Source: Planctomycetota bacterium (GTDB lineage: Bacteria > Planctomycetota > Planctomycetia > Pirellulales > Pirellulaceae). Taken from it: a DNA stretch of 64,000 bases. Positions 15,922-25,729 of this stretch are shown piece after piece. How positions within the stretch are numbered: position 1 is the first letter of the stretch; each line of letters starts with the position of its first letter. The translations under genes were made by a program, and so were the position numbers. The DNA lies in contig JAPLNL010000019.1 of assembly GCA_026692905.1 (NCBI GenBank), positions 5,380 through 69,379 on the forward strand. Direction: 5' to 3'. The notes under the pieces were generated by a model. It did not search any database and was not told the DNA's origin. It worked only from the letters and a program-made list of their open reading frames with translations.

Positions 15922-17991
15922 CTAAATAAACCTGTCGATGAACCGGGGGTCTAATGGTATATCGTTGACCTCGATATCCGCGATCAAATCGGAGAATAGC
16001 GCTGACTTCGAATTCATTAATTCCGTGCCGACTTGCGCCCACGCATGTTGCAGCCGAGGCGTCTCCGTTCGGCCCTTCATACGCCAGTCTGCCTCCAAGT
16101 CCAAAGCGTTTGCGATACGCAGATACTCAGGATGCGGTTTGTCCATGGAGATAGCATAAACGAGCGAGGCCATCGAGAAGCATAGCTGGTCGAAGATCCC
16201 TCCCTCGTCTCCCAAAAGGAAACTTTGATCGATGAAGCTCTTTTGATAGCGAGCAATGATCAACAGAATGCGACGGCCAAGGATTCGGTTCCGATGCAAG
16301 GCTTTACGGATCAGCCGTTCTTTCTCTGGAAAGAGATCCTTGACTCCTGCCAACGAGCCGGTCCATGGATTGAGTGACCCAAGAACCGTTCTCGCGATGA
16401 ACCAACCGAATTGGGCTTTGGCTGCGAGACCGAACTTTCCGTTCACCTCGGCCATCCCAATAGGCTCGAGAAACTTCGCACGGATCCCGCGGGTCATGGC
16501 GTTCGGTGCACCTATATCGGCAAGCACCGGGTTGGGGCCTTCGTAAACGGTTGCGATGGTAAACTCATGCATGTTCTCACCGATGTAGTTCTCGATGAGA
16601 GGACCTGCATTTGCAACTGCGGCTTCGCCCCCCTCGCGGACGGCATGCCTCCGCTCGTCCAAGTGCACGGATCGACCACCTTGGATTTGATAAACGTGGA
16701 TCGCTGTTTGCAGCAGTGCCTTGGTCGCGTAGACCTTAGCGATCATTCCCATCGTTTCATCGCGAACACCGTTTGCGCCCAATCGAAAGCAGACATCTCC
16801 AAGCACGCGGCTCGCGAGAGCATGGCATGTCGCACGGCCTATCCAAGTTTGGATGCGTGGCGAATCGCCGATCGGTTTGCCAAAGGTGCTGCGAAAGGCC
16901 GTCCAGCCACCTGGTTTGTTTTTCCGAGTCAGCTCGCTTGCGGTTTCGGATTGACTCGGGTCCAAAATGATTTGGGCGAGTAGTTTAAAGATTTTGGCGG
17001 CGCTATTCACGCAGATACCGCCGCGCCCTTTGGCAAGAGAACTAAAGGCTTGGGCAAGACCCTTGCCGGGCGGTCCAAGCAGCCTGTCGGCCGAGACTTC
17101 GTAGTTCGTCATTCGAAAGCGAGCGTTCCATAGATAGTCGAACGCGGTCAGTCGATTCCGGATCATTCGGAAGTTTGGCGTGTCGGATTTGGGGACTTCA
17201 AAAATGACCATGCCTGAGTCGCGACCTTTGGCGAGTCCCTCCCCCTCGATTTTCAAAACGAGGATGCAGATGCCTCCGTAAATGACATTGGTGATCGGCC
17301 ATTTAACGCCGGTGATCAGGTATTTGTCCCCTTCCCGTTTTGCCGTTAACGCCAGTTTGCTTGGGTCTGCACCGACTCCAGGCTCGGTCAAGGCGAAAGA
17401 GCCGAGCAATTCACCGCGCGCCATGCGGGGCAAATAGTAGGTCTTTTGAGCTTCGGTACCGAAGTCGAGGATTGGCGTGACTGGCCCTAAGAAATTGTGC
17501 ACTTCGAACAGGACCGCCAAGTCGGGATGGACAAAGGTTAACGCCCGAAGCAATGGCCCAAGATCGCCGAGCTTTGCACCGCTCCCTTCGTACTGCTTCG
17601 GAATGGCCAACCCAAAAAAACCCAAGTCAGCCAATCCTGAAATGGTTTCGTCGTGAAACAACATCTTCGCATGATCGAGCAGCGTCCCGGCCTTTTTGCG
17701 TTTGAGCAAAAACTCGATGCACTTGGCCATCGTGCTCGAGACTTCAGGCGATGGGCTGAAGCGTCCCGGGTCGAACTCAACTGCTTTGGCAGTTCCGAAA
17801 AGGGACGTGATGGTAGGCGGTTCGCCGGAAAACTGCTTCTCGGCAGATCGGTCGGCGTCATCCAATGTTGCCAGCGAAGCCACCTCGTCCGCCGTTCGGC
17901 CCGCTTGCTTAAGGATCAACGAGATTGCGTCTACGTTCCCGCTTGTGCGGCGTTCACCATCATTCTGCGTGCCTTGGTTTTCGCTGAGCAT
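15922..17991 (-). CDS. Acyl-CoA dehydrogenase family protein
   Basis: This 689-residue protein contains an acyl-CoA dehydrogenase core: the FAD/substrate segment 'GSFALTEPGVGADPSKL', 'LITGVKWPITN', and the catalytic-base region 'ATVYEGPNPVLADIG'. It is longer than the usual 380-400 residues, with about 80 extra at the N-terminus and 150 at the C-terminus, as in FadE-like enzymes. Predicted role is FAD-dependent alpha,beta-oxidation of acyl-CoA, passing electrons to ETF. No other fatty-acid genes adjoin it, so chain length cannot be inferred. Start ATG at 17991. Confidence 0.87.
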   Translation of the reverse strand: MLSENQGTQNDGERRTSGNVDAISLILKQAGRTADEVASLATLDDADRSAEKQFSGEPPTITSLFGTAKAVEFDPGRFSPSPEVSSTMAKCIEFLLKRKKAGTLLDHAKMLFHDETISGLADLGFFGLAIPKQYEGSGAKLGDLGPLLRALTFVHPDLAVLFEVHNFLGPVTPILDFGTEAQKTYYLPRMARGELLGSFALTEPGVGADPSKLALTAKREGDKYLITGVKWPITNVIYGGICILVLKIEGEGLAKGRDSGMVIFEVPKSDTPNFRMIRNRLTAFDYLWNARFRMTNYEVSADRLLGPPGKGLAQAFSSLAKGRGGICVNSAAKIFKLLAQIILDPSQSETASELTRKNKPGGWTAFRSTFGKPIGDSPRIQTWIGRATCHALASRVLGDVCFRLGANGVRDETMGMIAKVYATKALLQTAIHVYQIQGGRSVHLDERRHAVREGGEAAVANAGPLIENYIGENMHEFTIATVYEGPNPVLADIGAPNAMTRGIRAKFLEPIGMAEVNGKFGLAAKAQFGWFIARTVLGSLNPWTGSLAGVKDLFPEKERLIRKALHRNRILGRRILLIIARYQKSFIDQSFLLGDEGGIFDQLCFSMASLVYAISMDKPHPEYLRIANALDLEADWRMKGRTETPRLQHAWAQVGTELMNSKSALFSDLIADIEVNDIPLDPRFIDRFI

Positions 17992-18079
17992 GGCTGCTAC
18001 CTATGGATTGAGTTTTGACTTGAGAGGCTCGAATCGCGGAGCTATTTCAATTGTAGCTCATCAAGTGGATGCGTGACGC

Positions 18080-18152
18080 TCGTTTAACAGTCTCCGCAGG
18101 CGTACTGTTAGGGCCGAGCGGCAAGTACGCCTTTGGCTGACTTTTAAACGAG
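18080..18152. repeat. R4 palindromic repeat, copy 1
   Basis: CGTTTAACAGTC...AGGCGTACTG on the left is complemented by AGTACGCCT...GGCTGACTTTTAAACG on the right. It lies between divergent genes. Matching elements are at 43858-43925 and 46369-46437. Confidence 0.8.
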
Positions 18153-18279
18153 GTGGCCAAAGTGCAAAACTAGCGATTCTTCGGGCGTTTTATCGACATG
18201 CGATGGAAAGACCATCGAATCCCATGTACTTTATTGAGAATCCTCTGAACACTTCGCCGTTCTTTTTGAAATCAATCAC

Positions 18280-20124
18280 ATGCATCGATATACGTGGTCC
18301 GTTGCCGCTTGTTCATTTTTCGTCGCATCTCCTATCTTTTCCCAGGAAAAATCCTTTCCCGTTTTTGCGGATGGGGAAGCGCAAATCGTCGCAGGGTTTA
18401 AGGACGCAAAAGATTGGATTCGCCATGACCTTTGGGTCGAAACGGAATTCGATTCGGATGGGGACGGAAAACTGGATCGAGTGCATGTCGACGTTACCCG
18501 ACCCAAGCAGACCGAAACCGAGGGATTGAAGCTGCCGGTCGTCTACGAATCCAGTCCGTATTTTGCTGGAACAGGTTCGAACGACAAGAAACATTTCTGG
18601 AACCCTAAGCATGAATTGGGCACCATACCTCCGAAACATGAGACGCCACCTCCGGTCAAGGCAAAGGGAAAGCGACCGATCATTTCAGATTCACAGATCA
18701 AAAAGTGGGTGCCGCGCGGATATGTTGTCGTGCACTCCTCGTCGCCAGGCACTGGGCTCTCTCAAGGCTGCCCAACAGTCGGCGGCGATAACGAATCGCT
18801 TGCACCAAAAGCAGTGATCGATTGGCTTTGTGGTCGCGCCAAGGGCTACCAAGAAGTCGATAGTGACGAAATAGTCAGCGCCTATTGGTCTACCGGAAAA
18901 GTTGGTATGACTGGGACTTCTTACAATGGAACGATTCCTCTGGCGGCCGCAACCACTGGCGTAAAGGGGCTCGAGGCCATCATCCCGATTGCCCCCAACA
19001 CATCCTACTATCATTACTATCGATCCAACGGATTGGTTCGCCACCCCGGTGGATATATGGGAGAGGATATCGATGTCCTTTACGATTTTATTCATAGCGG
19101 CAACGAACCGCGTCGCGAGCACTGCGATTGTGAAGTCCGCGACAAGGAGATGGCAAATGGTCAAGATCGGTTAACGGGTGACTACAACGATTTTTGGGCA
19201 GGACGCGATTACATCAACGACATGGGGCCAATGCATGCAGCTCTTCTGATGTCACATGGTTTCAACGATTGGAATGTTGTGCCAGAGCACAGCGTTCGCA
19301 TTTACGAAGCGGCCAAGGCTAAAGGGATTCCGGTTCAATTCTATTGCCACCAAGGGGGCCACGGCGGTGAACCGCCTATGAACTTGATGAACCGATGGTT
19401 TACAAAGTATTTGCACGGTATTGACAACGGAGTCGAGAAAGATCCGCGTTCATGGATCGTTCGCGAGTCCGCCAAGCAGAGTCAACCGACGGCCTATCCA
19501 GACTACCCTAACCCCGAGGCAAAGCCTGTGACGCTGCACTTAACCAAAGGAGGCAACACTCGCGGCGGATTGACCACTTCAGAGCCGACGGAGCCTCAAC
19601 GCGAGACGCTTGTCGACAATTCTGCAATGTTTGGAAAAGACTTGGCCCAAGCCGATTCCTCGAATCACCGACTGCTATTTGAAACGCCCAAGCTCAAGGA
19701 AGCATTGCACATCTCCGGCTTTGCAAAAATCAAAATCCGCTTGGCCTCGAGCAAGCCGGCGGCAAACTTGAGCGTATGGCTGGTATCCCTGCCATGGACC
19801 GAGACCCCAAATGATTTCGCCAACGCTAAGATCAATGACAATTTGATCACACGGGGGTGGGCCGACCCACAGAACCATCGCTCTGAGTCGTCAAGCGAAC
19901 CACTTATTCCGAACCAATTCTATGACCTGAACTTTTCGCTCCAACCGGATGATCAAATTATCCCCGCCGGCGAAAGCATCGGTTTAATGATCTTCTCGAG
20001 CGACCCGGAGTTTACATTGCTCCCTGCTCCAGGAACAGAATTGACGGTCGAGCTTCAAGGGACGGAATTGGAGCTGCCAATCGTCGGTGGTCAAGCTGCT
20101 TATGACAAAGCGACTGCGAAGTAA
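18280..20124 (+). CDS. CocE/NonD family (S15-type) hydrolase, secreted
   Basis: This 614-residue protein has a Sec signal peptide (to about residue 22). The peptidase S15/CocE alpha/beta hydrolase domain follows, with nucleophile Ser214 in 'GTSYNG', Asp in 'SHGFNDWNV', and His in 'CHQGGHGG'. The C-terminal galactose-binding-like jelly roll (from about residue 430, 'FAKIKIRLASSKPAANLSVWL') is the PepX_C domain. Members include Xaa-Pro dipeptidyl-peptidases and cocaine esterase; here a secreted exopeptidase or esterase is likely. Start ATG at 18280. It is not obviously in an operon. Confidence 0.88.
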   Translation: MHRYTWSVAACSFFVASPIFSQEKSFPVFADGEAQIVAGFKDAKDWIRHDLWVETEFDSDGDGKLDRVHVDVTRPKQTETEGLKLPVVYESSPYFAGTGSNDKKHFWNPKHELGTIPPKHETPPPVKAKGKRPIISDSQIKKWVPRGYVVVHSSSPGTGLSQGCPTVGGDNESLAPKAVIDWLCGRAKGYQEVDSDEIVSAYWSTGKVGMTGTSYNGTIPLAAATTGVKGLEAIIPIAPNTSYYHYYRSNGLVRHPGGYMGEDIDVLYDFIHSGNEPRREHCDCEVRDKEMANGQDRLTGDYNDFWAGRDYINDMGPMHAALLMSHGFNDWNVVPEHSVRIYEAAKAKGIPVQFYCHQGGHGGEPPMNLMNRWFTKYLHGIDNGVEKDPRSWIVRESAKQSQPTAYPDYPNPEAKPVTLHLTKGGNTRGGLTTSEPTEPQRETLVDNSAMFGKDLAQADSSNHRLLFETPKLKEALHISGFAKIKIRLASSKPAANLSVWLVSLPWTETPNDFANAKINDNLITRGWADPQNHRSESSSEPLIPNQFYDLNFSLQPDDQIIPAGESIGLMIFSSDPEFTLLPAPGTELTVELQGTELELPIVGGQAAYDKATAK

Positions 20125-20141
20125 GTTCGCCTTCGCGTCCA

Positions 20142-20515
20142 TCATGCGCGATTCCGAAACACGACAATCGTTCCAGCAAGCAAATCACCAAAGCGTTGTT
20201 TGTCTCTTGAAAAGATGATCCTCGCAGCAGCTGGAATCGCACCTAAGAGCAGTGGATTGGTTTCTAGCAGACGAAAGAGTGTGCGAATAGCGATCTGCTT
20301 CGTGCTACACGGGCTCCCATTGTAAGAAACGATTTTTAAGCCCGTGTAAGCTGGGAGGCGAATACGGATTTTCGGGCATGAAAGACTCGATTGAATTGAT
20401 TCGATTTGATTCTGAGAGGAACGATTTGCAATAGGAACTGCGTTGACAGTCCGTAGCCACAGACGATAGGATAGAGCAGTCCGAAAGTCGCTATCATGGC
20501 GATTCCTGCCCCATA
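20142..20515 (-). pseudogene. Remnant of an RDD family membrane protein
   Basis: In one minus-strand frame, residues like 'TGLKIVSYNGSPCSTKQIA', 'RTLFRLLETNPLL' and 'SRDKQRFGDLLAGTIVV' match the C-terminal half of RDD-domain membrane proteins. A membrane-like segment ('YGAGIAMIATFGLLYPIV') lies just upstream in another frame and opens after a stop. So the gene seems frameshifted and its N-terminus is missing. It occupies the gap between the CocE-like and PSD1 genes. Identification is by pattern only. Confidence 0.5.
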
Positions 20516-20550
20516 AGCTGGATGATTTTAGCAGATTCCAACTTCCATTT

Positions 20551-23070
20551 ATGCTGTCATTGCCATTTCGATGCAGGCACACACTGATGATTCTATGCAA
20601 AAAAGCGATTTCTAGCCTGCTGGTACTGCTTGTCGCGTTTGGACTTTGTGCGAATTCTTCTGATGCCTACACCTACGATGACTTGAAGGATGAGCAGGAT
20701 GCACAAGCTCGATTCTTTGAGACCAAAGTCCGGCCACTCTTAATCGATAGTTGCGTGCGATGTCACGGAGATGAAAAGCAAGAGGGTGGCCTGAGGTTAG
20801 ATAGCCAAGAGGCATTCAACAAAGGCGGAGAGAGCGGTTCCGTGATTGACACAGCGTCCATGGAAAACAGCCTTTTTCTGTCCGCCATTCGGTACAAAGA
20901 TTTGGAAATGCCGCCATCGGGCCAGCTCTCGGAGGAGAAGATCCAAATCCTCGAACAGTGGGTTGCCGGGGGCAGTTACTGGCCAGCCAAAACCGAGTCT
21001 CTAACGGCCAAACGAAAAGGTGAAAAAGGCTTCACGGATGAGGACCGATCGTACTGGTTCTTTCAGCCTATGTCCAAGCACGAAACCGTTCGTACTCGGA
21101 ATGACTCTGTTAGCGATCGACTTGATGCCTTTGTTGAGGCAGGGCTGTCGACCCACCAACTCACCTTTGCCGAACCAGCAACTCCGCTTGCGCTCGTCCG
21201 ACGAACTTATCTCGATCTTATTGGGGTGACTCCCACCTCCGCGGAAGTCGCCACGTTCCTCGCTGATCCAACTGATACCGCATATGCCAGTTTGGTGGAT
21301 CGATTGCTGGACGATCCTCGGTATGGTGAGCGATGGGGTCGCTTCTGGTTGGACCTTGTTCGCTTTGCAGAATCCGATGGTTACAAGCAAGACGACTTCC
21401 GGCCAACTGCGTATCGTTATCGCGATTATGTGGTTCGATCGTTTAACGAAGACAAACCGTATCGGGACTTCGTTCGTGAGCAACTTGCAGGGGACGAGAT
21501 CGATTCCGATTCTTTGGAGTGCCGCGACGCAAGCGGATATTTGCGACTTTGGATCTACGAATACAATCAGCGCGATGTGACAGGCCAATGGAATGCGATC
21601 CTTAATGACTTAACCGATGTGACCGGTGAAGCGTTCATGGGATTGGGCTATGGATGTGCTCGTTGCCATGACCACAAGTTCGATCCGCTTTTGCAAAAAG
21701 ACTACTTTCGACTGCAGGCCTATTTTTCAGGTCTGATCCCGCGAGAGGATTTGCCTGCCGCAACACAGGAACAAGTCGAACGAAACGAAGCGGACGTCGC
21801 GTCCTGGGAAGAAGCAGCGAAGCCATTCTTGGACACGATTGAGGCGATTGAGGCTCCGATTCGCGAGAAAACGATTCGGTCGGCAGTTAGCAAATTCCCT
21901 CCGGATGTACGGCCGGCCCTCCTTAAATCAGCGGAGCAGCGCAGCACACGTGAAAAGCAACTCGCCCATTTGGCCTATCTCCAACAACTTCGCGATGTCA
22001 AGGAAATCAAATGGGAAAAGGTTCTCAAGGGAGAGCAGCAAAAGGAATGGCTTCTTGCAAAAGAGTATCTTAAACAACTGCCTGCACCGAAGCCTAAGAC
22101 GCTCCCCGTTTCTTTAACGGCCACCGACGCTGGACCTGAGCCAGCCGAGGTATATATTCCGGGCAAACCTGGGCTTGGCCCTATCTCCCCGGGGATTCCA
22201 TCGATTATCAATCCAGAAGCGATGCCTGTGCAGCCGATGGCGGATCACAACTCGAGTGGCCGACGATTGGCACTGGCAAATTGGATGGTGGATCGCGAAA
22301 ACCCATTCACTTGGCGAGTGATTGTCAATCGCGTTTGGCAGCAGCATTTTGGGCAAGGGATCGTGCCAAACGCGAGCGACTTTGGCCGACTGACCGAAAC
22401 TCCGACTCATCCAGAGCTGCTTGATTTTTTGGCGAGCCATTTCGCTGAAAACAGCGGCCGCATGAAATCCTTGCATCGCTGGATTTTGAATAGCCGCACC
22501 TATCGACAGTCGGCATACCCTGCGTCAACCACCGCTGCCATTCAAATCGATCCGAGCAACAAATGGCTGTGGCGTTTTGCGCCCCGCCGATTGGATGCTG
22601 AGCAGCTTCGGGATTCTATGTTGACGGTGGCTGGTGAGTTGCGGCCAATCCATAGTGGAGTATCCGAGGACCCCAACAAGCCCGTTCGATCGATCTTTGT
22701 TCGATCGATGCGGAATTCGCAAGATCGATTCTTGGCTCTGTTTGATGCACCAGATGGGAGTTCGTCGACTGCAAAACGCAACGCAACGACGACCCCGCTC
22801 CAATCCTTGATGATGATGAATTCGGATTGGGTGAACACGCGAGCGGAAAACATGGCTAAACAAATCATCAGCAAGAAATCGACTCCTGAGGCATGCATTC
22901 AAGAGGCCTTCGAGCGAGTATTTTTGAAGTCGCCGTCCCCTTCGGATAGGGAGTCTGCGAAAGCGTTTCTTGGGGTTTCAGAAACTGCGAATCCACCAGG
23001 TTGGGATAAACTGTTTGCGGATTATTGTCACGTACTGATCAATTCCAATTCGTTCCTGCACATGGAATAA
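20551..23070 (+). CDS. PSD1/DUF1549/DUF1553 planctomycete cytochrome c-type protein, copy 1
   Basis: This 839-residue protein (ATG 20551; ATG 20587 is an equally good signal-peptide start) has a Sec signal. It then has the planctomycete cytochrome c-like domain with haem motif CVRCH ('LLIDSCVRCHGDE') and 'KDLEMPPSGQLSEE'. DUF1549 follows ('RFWLDLVRFAESDGYKQDDF', 'CARCHDHKFDPLLQKDYF', a second CxxCH) and DUF1553 fills the C-terminal part ('NRVWQQHFGQGIV', 'ATTTPLQSLMMMNSDWV'). The biochemical role is unproven; family members sit in polysaccharide- and sulfatase-rich regions. DUF1501 starts 12 bp downstream, so an operon is likely. Confidence 0.92.
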   Translation: MLSLPFRCRHTLMILCKKAISSLLVLLVAFGLCANSSDAYTYDDLKDEQDAQARFFETKVRPLLIDSCVRCHGDEKQEGGLRLDSQEAFNKGGESGSVIDTASMENSLFLSAIRYKDLEMPPSGQLSEEKIQILEQWVAGGSYWPAKTESLTAKRKGEKGFTDEDRSYWFFQPMSKHETVRTRNDSVSDRLDAFVEAGLSTHQLTFAEPATPLALVRRTYLDLIGVTPTSAEVATFLADPTDTAYASLVDRLLDDPRYGERWGRFWLDLVRFAESDGYKQDDFRPTAYRYRDYVVRSFNEDKPYRDFVREQLAGDEIDSDSLECRDASGYLRLWIYEYNQRDVTGQWNAILNDLTDVTGEAFMGLGYGCARCHDHKFDPLLQKDYFRLQAYFSGLIPREDLPAATQEQVERNEADVASWEEAAKPFLDTIEAIEAPIREKTIRSAVSKFPPDVRPALLKSAEQRSTREKQLAHLAYLQQLRDVKEIKWEKVLKGEQQKEWLLAKEYLKQLPAPKPKTLPVSLTATDAGPEPAEVYIPGKPGLGPISPGIPSIINPEAMPVQPMADHNSSGRRLALANWMVDRENPFTWRVIVNRVWQQHFGQGIVPNASDFGRLTETPTHPELLDFLASHFAENSGRMKSLHRWILNSRTYRQSAYPASTTAAIQIDPSNKWLWRFAPRRLDAEQLRDSMLTVAGELRPIHSGVSEDPNKPVRSIFVRSMRNSQDRFLALFDAPDGSSSTAKRNATTTPLQSLMMMNSDWVNTRAENMAKQIISKKSTPEACIQEAFERVFLKSPSPSDRESAKAFLGVSETANPPGWDKLFADYCHVLINSNSFLHME

Positions 23071-23082
23071 TAGGCAAACAAC

Positions 23083-24519
23083 ATGAAGGCTTTTCATTCC
23101 AATCCTCGCGGTTCCGGCTATCTAAACCGTCGCGATATGTTGCAACAAGCGGGTGCGGGATTCGGTTCGCTCGCATTGGCTTCACTCATGCAGCAAATGG
23201 GTGGGGCAGCAGCAACATCAGATGGCTTTCAAATAGGACCACACCATACTCCGACTGCCAAGAGCGTGATCTTCTTGTTCATGGAAGGTGGTCCAAGCCA
23301 TATCGATTTGTTTGACCCGAAACCTGAACTTGAAAAGCTTGCGGGGAAGCCGTTGCCAGAGAGTTTTGGTCCGATCATAACACCGATGGGTGAGTACGAT
23401 GCGCCGCTGATGCCGAGCAAACGCAAATGGGCACAGCATGGCGAAAGCGGGCTTTGGGTTTCGGACTGGCTTCCTCACACAGCCGAACATGCCGATGACC
23501 TGGCCGTCATTCGTTCATGCTGGGCCAATGGCCTGAACCATTCCAACGGCGTATGCCAAATGAATTCTGGCTCGATTCTAGGTGGTCGTCCATCGCTAGG
23601 CAGTTGGGTTACTTATGGGCTAGGAACCGCCAATGAAAACTTGCCTGCGTTCGTGGTGATTGAGGATGGCGACGGCCATGTGATCAACGGCCCTCGCAAT
23701 TGGTCTGCTGGCTTCATGCCCGCGAGCCATCAAGGGATCGCTCTCAACGGCAGTATGTCACCGATCGACTTCTTGAAAACGCCCGAGAGGATCGGCGCAG
23801 ATCGTCAAGCGGCCAAACTGAGACTGCTCCACGAACTCAATCGCCAGCATCAAGCCGAAAGGTCGAGCGACAGCGAGTTGGAGGCTCGCATCAATTCCTA
23901 TGAACTTGCGTTTCGGATGCAGGCCCAGGCGCCGGAGGCCGTTGATTTGTCTCAAGAAACCGAGCGAACCCAGGCCATGTATGGTATCGACGACAAGGAG
24001 ACCGCTTCGTTTGGCAAGAATTGTTTGCTGGCTCGTCGATTGGTAGAGCGTGGAGTTCGGTTTGTGCAACTCTACCATGGAGCAGGTAGCAAATGGGATT
24101 CACACTCTGCCATCGAAAAGAACCACGGCAAGATGTGTTTGACGAGCGACAAGCCAGTGGCTGGTCTACTGAAGGATCTCAAAGAACGGGGTTTGCTCGA
24201 TAGTACGCTGGTGGTCTGGGGCGGTGAGTTCGGCCGGACTCCGATGAGCGAAAAGGGAGACGGGCGAGATCACAACGCGTACGGCTTTACGATGTGGATG
24301 GCAGGGGGAGGAGTCCGCGGAGGCCAGACGATCGGCAAAACGGACGAGATCGGTCTGCACGCCATTGAGGATCGATTGCATGTGCATGATCTGCACGCAA
24401 CCATTCTTCATATGCTAGGAGTCGATCACTGGAAGCTGGTTTATGCACATCAAGGAAGACCTGAACGAGCGACGCAGAACGAAGGAAACGTCTGCAAGAA
24501 GCTGCTCAAGAATGCGTAA
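23083..24519 (+). CDS. DUF1501 family protein, Tat-exported, copy 1
   Basis: This 478-residue protein has a twin-arginine signal ('LNRRDMLQQAGAGFGSLALA'). DUF1501, which has an alkaline phosphatase/sulfatase-like fold, covers the rest: 'VIFLFMEGGPSHIDLFDPKP', 'LPAFVVIEDG', 'VVWGGEFGRTPMSE...GRDHNAYGF' and 'HVHDLHATILHMLG'. The conserved Asp/His positions suggest metal binding. It is coupled to the upstream PSD1 protein by a 12-bp gap, the standard planctomycete pair. The adenosine deaminase fragment follows directly after its stop in the same frame. Confidence 0.92.
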   Translation: MKAFHSNPRGSGYLNRRDMLQQAGAGFGSLALASLMQQMGGAAATSDGFQIGPHHTPTAKSVIFLFMEGGPSHIDLFDPKPELEKLAGKPLPESFGPIITPMGEYDAPLMPSKRKWAQHGESGLWVSDWLPHTAEHADDLAVIRSCWANGLNHSNGVCQMNSGSILGGRPSLGSWVTYGLGTANENLPAFVVIEDGDGHVINGPRNWSAGFMPASHQGIALNGSMSPIDFLKTPERIGADRQAAKLRLLHELNRQHQAERSSDSELEARINSYELAFRMQAQAPEAVDLSQETERTQAMYGIDDKETASFGKNCLLARRLVERGVRFVQLYHGAGSKWDSHSAIEKNHGKMCLTSDKPVAGLLKDLKERGLLDSTLVVWGGEFGRTPMSEKGDGRDHNAYGFTMWMAGGGVRGGQTIGKTDEIGLHAIEDRLHVHDLHATILHMLGVDHWKLVYAHQGRPERATQNEGNVCKKLLKNA

Positions 24520-24522
24520 GCC

Positions 24523-24765
24523 AGGCATCCCATCGGCCAAATGCTCAAGCACGGTATGCGAGCCACCGATAACTCAGATGACCCAGCCTACTTCGGTGGC
24601 TATATGAATGAAAACGATAGAGCGATTGCCAACGCCGGTGTCATCGATCGCAATGGCTTGATCGAGTTGGCTCGCAATCGTTTCCTGGGCTCATTTCTTC
24701 CGCTGGACGAGGTGCAAATGCATTTAGACGCCATCGATGCGTACGTGGCTACGTGCGCAACTTAA
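24523..24765 (+). pseudogene. C-terminal fragment of adenosine deaminase
   Basis: Reading in frame just past the DUF1501 stop gives 'HPIGQMLKHGMRATDNSDDP' then 'AYFGGYMNENDRAI' and 'LARNRFLGSFLP', the C-terminal part of adenosine/adenine deaminase, including the conserved metal-binding Asp pair in NSDDP. The remaining 250 or so residues, with the His-x-His and catalytic His/Glu motifs, are absent. It is therefore a remnant, possibly left by a deletion that placed it behind DUF1501. An ATG at 24541 could still allow an 74-residue product. Its end overlaps the next gene's GTG by 13 bp. Confidence 0.75.
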
Positions 24766-25724
24766 TTAAGAGAATAGCGGTCTCCGATCCGTTTGTTTCA
24801 CTGCTCATGGCGGTAGTCGTGGCAGCCTCGTTTTTGCCCTGTCGTGGTAGCTTTGCCCTTTTTCTGGACTACGCAACGGACGCAGGAATCGTGTTATTGT
24901 TCTTCCTGCACGGAGCGAAATTATCTCGCGAGTCCATTGTCAGTGGCATGCTCAACTACCGACTGCACATTGCGACGCTGGCGGTCACTTTTTTCCTCTT
25001 TCCTGTGTTGGGACTATTGTTGATCCGAGCTCCAGGAATTGACCCAAGTTTGAAGACAGGAATCTTGTATTTGACGCTACTGCCATCGACGGTGCAGTCT
25101 TCAATTGCCTTTACTTCGATAGCGAAGGGTGATGTCCCTGCCGCAGTTTGCGCAGCGACTTTGTCCAATCTGCTTGGAATGTTCGTAACCCCTGTGCTAG
25201 TCGGGATCTTCATGCAGATCCCAGGTGGTCAAACTCAAGTGACTCTGGATTCCGTGAGGACTATTGCGTTGCAATTGTTGCTGCCGTTTCTCGTTGGGCA
25301 TTTAGCAAGGCCTATGTTTGCCGTTTGGTTGGCTAAGCACAAGTCGTTGATTGGACGCGTCGATCGGGGAACAATCCTGCTCGTCGTTTACACCGCCTTT
25401 AGTGCATCGGTTGTAGCTGGCCTTTGGACCCGCATTTCGGCACTCAATATTTTAGTGATGATACTTATTAGTTGTGGTCTGCTTGCGTTCGTTTTAGGTG
25501 TTTGTTGGCGAATGGGCCTTTGGCTTGGACTTAAACGGGAGGACGTGATCGTGCTGCTATTTTGCGGCTCAAAGAAAAGTTTGGCCTCCGGCGTACCCAT
25601 AGCAGGAACTCTATTTCCGCCCACGGAAATCGGCCTGATCATTTTGCCTCTTATGATCTTCCATCAAATTCAGTTGATAGTGTGCGCAGTAATCGCAAAA
25701 CGCATGTCAAAGTGTCGCGATTGA
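24753..25724 (+). CDS. SBF-like bile acid:sodium symporter family transporter
   Basis: This 323-residue membrane protein begins with a GTG at 24753 and has about nine or ten hydrophobic segments. Family signs are 'LLFFLHGAKLSRES' (segment 2), 'LTLLPSTVQSSIAFTSIAKG' (the crossed-helix motif) and 'LFCGSKKSLASGVPIAGTLF' (second crossover). It fits the SBF-like/PF13593 branch, related to YocS and ASBT, which couples organic anion uptake to Na+. Substrate is unknown. The overlap with the deaminase remnant hints that a purine gene and this transporter were once translationally coupled. Confidence 0.85.
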   Translation: MRNLIKRIAVSDPFVSLLMAVVVAASFLPCRGSFALFLDYATDAGIVLLFFLHGAKLSRESIVSGMLNYRLHIATLAVTFFLFPVLGLLLIRAPGIDPSLKTGILYLTLLPSTVQSSIAFTSIAKGDVPAAVCAATLSNLLGMFVTPVLVGIFMQIPGGQTQVTLDSVRTIALQLLLPFLVGHLARPMFAVWLAKHKSLIGRVDRGTILLVVYTAFSASVVAGLWTRISALNILVMILISCGLLAFVLGVCWRMGLWLGLKREDVIVLLFCGSKKSLASGVPIAGTLFPPTEIGLIILPLMIFHQIQLIVCAVIAKRMSKCRD

Positions 25725-25729
25725 TGTGA

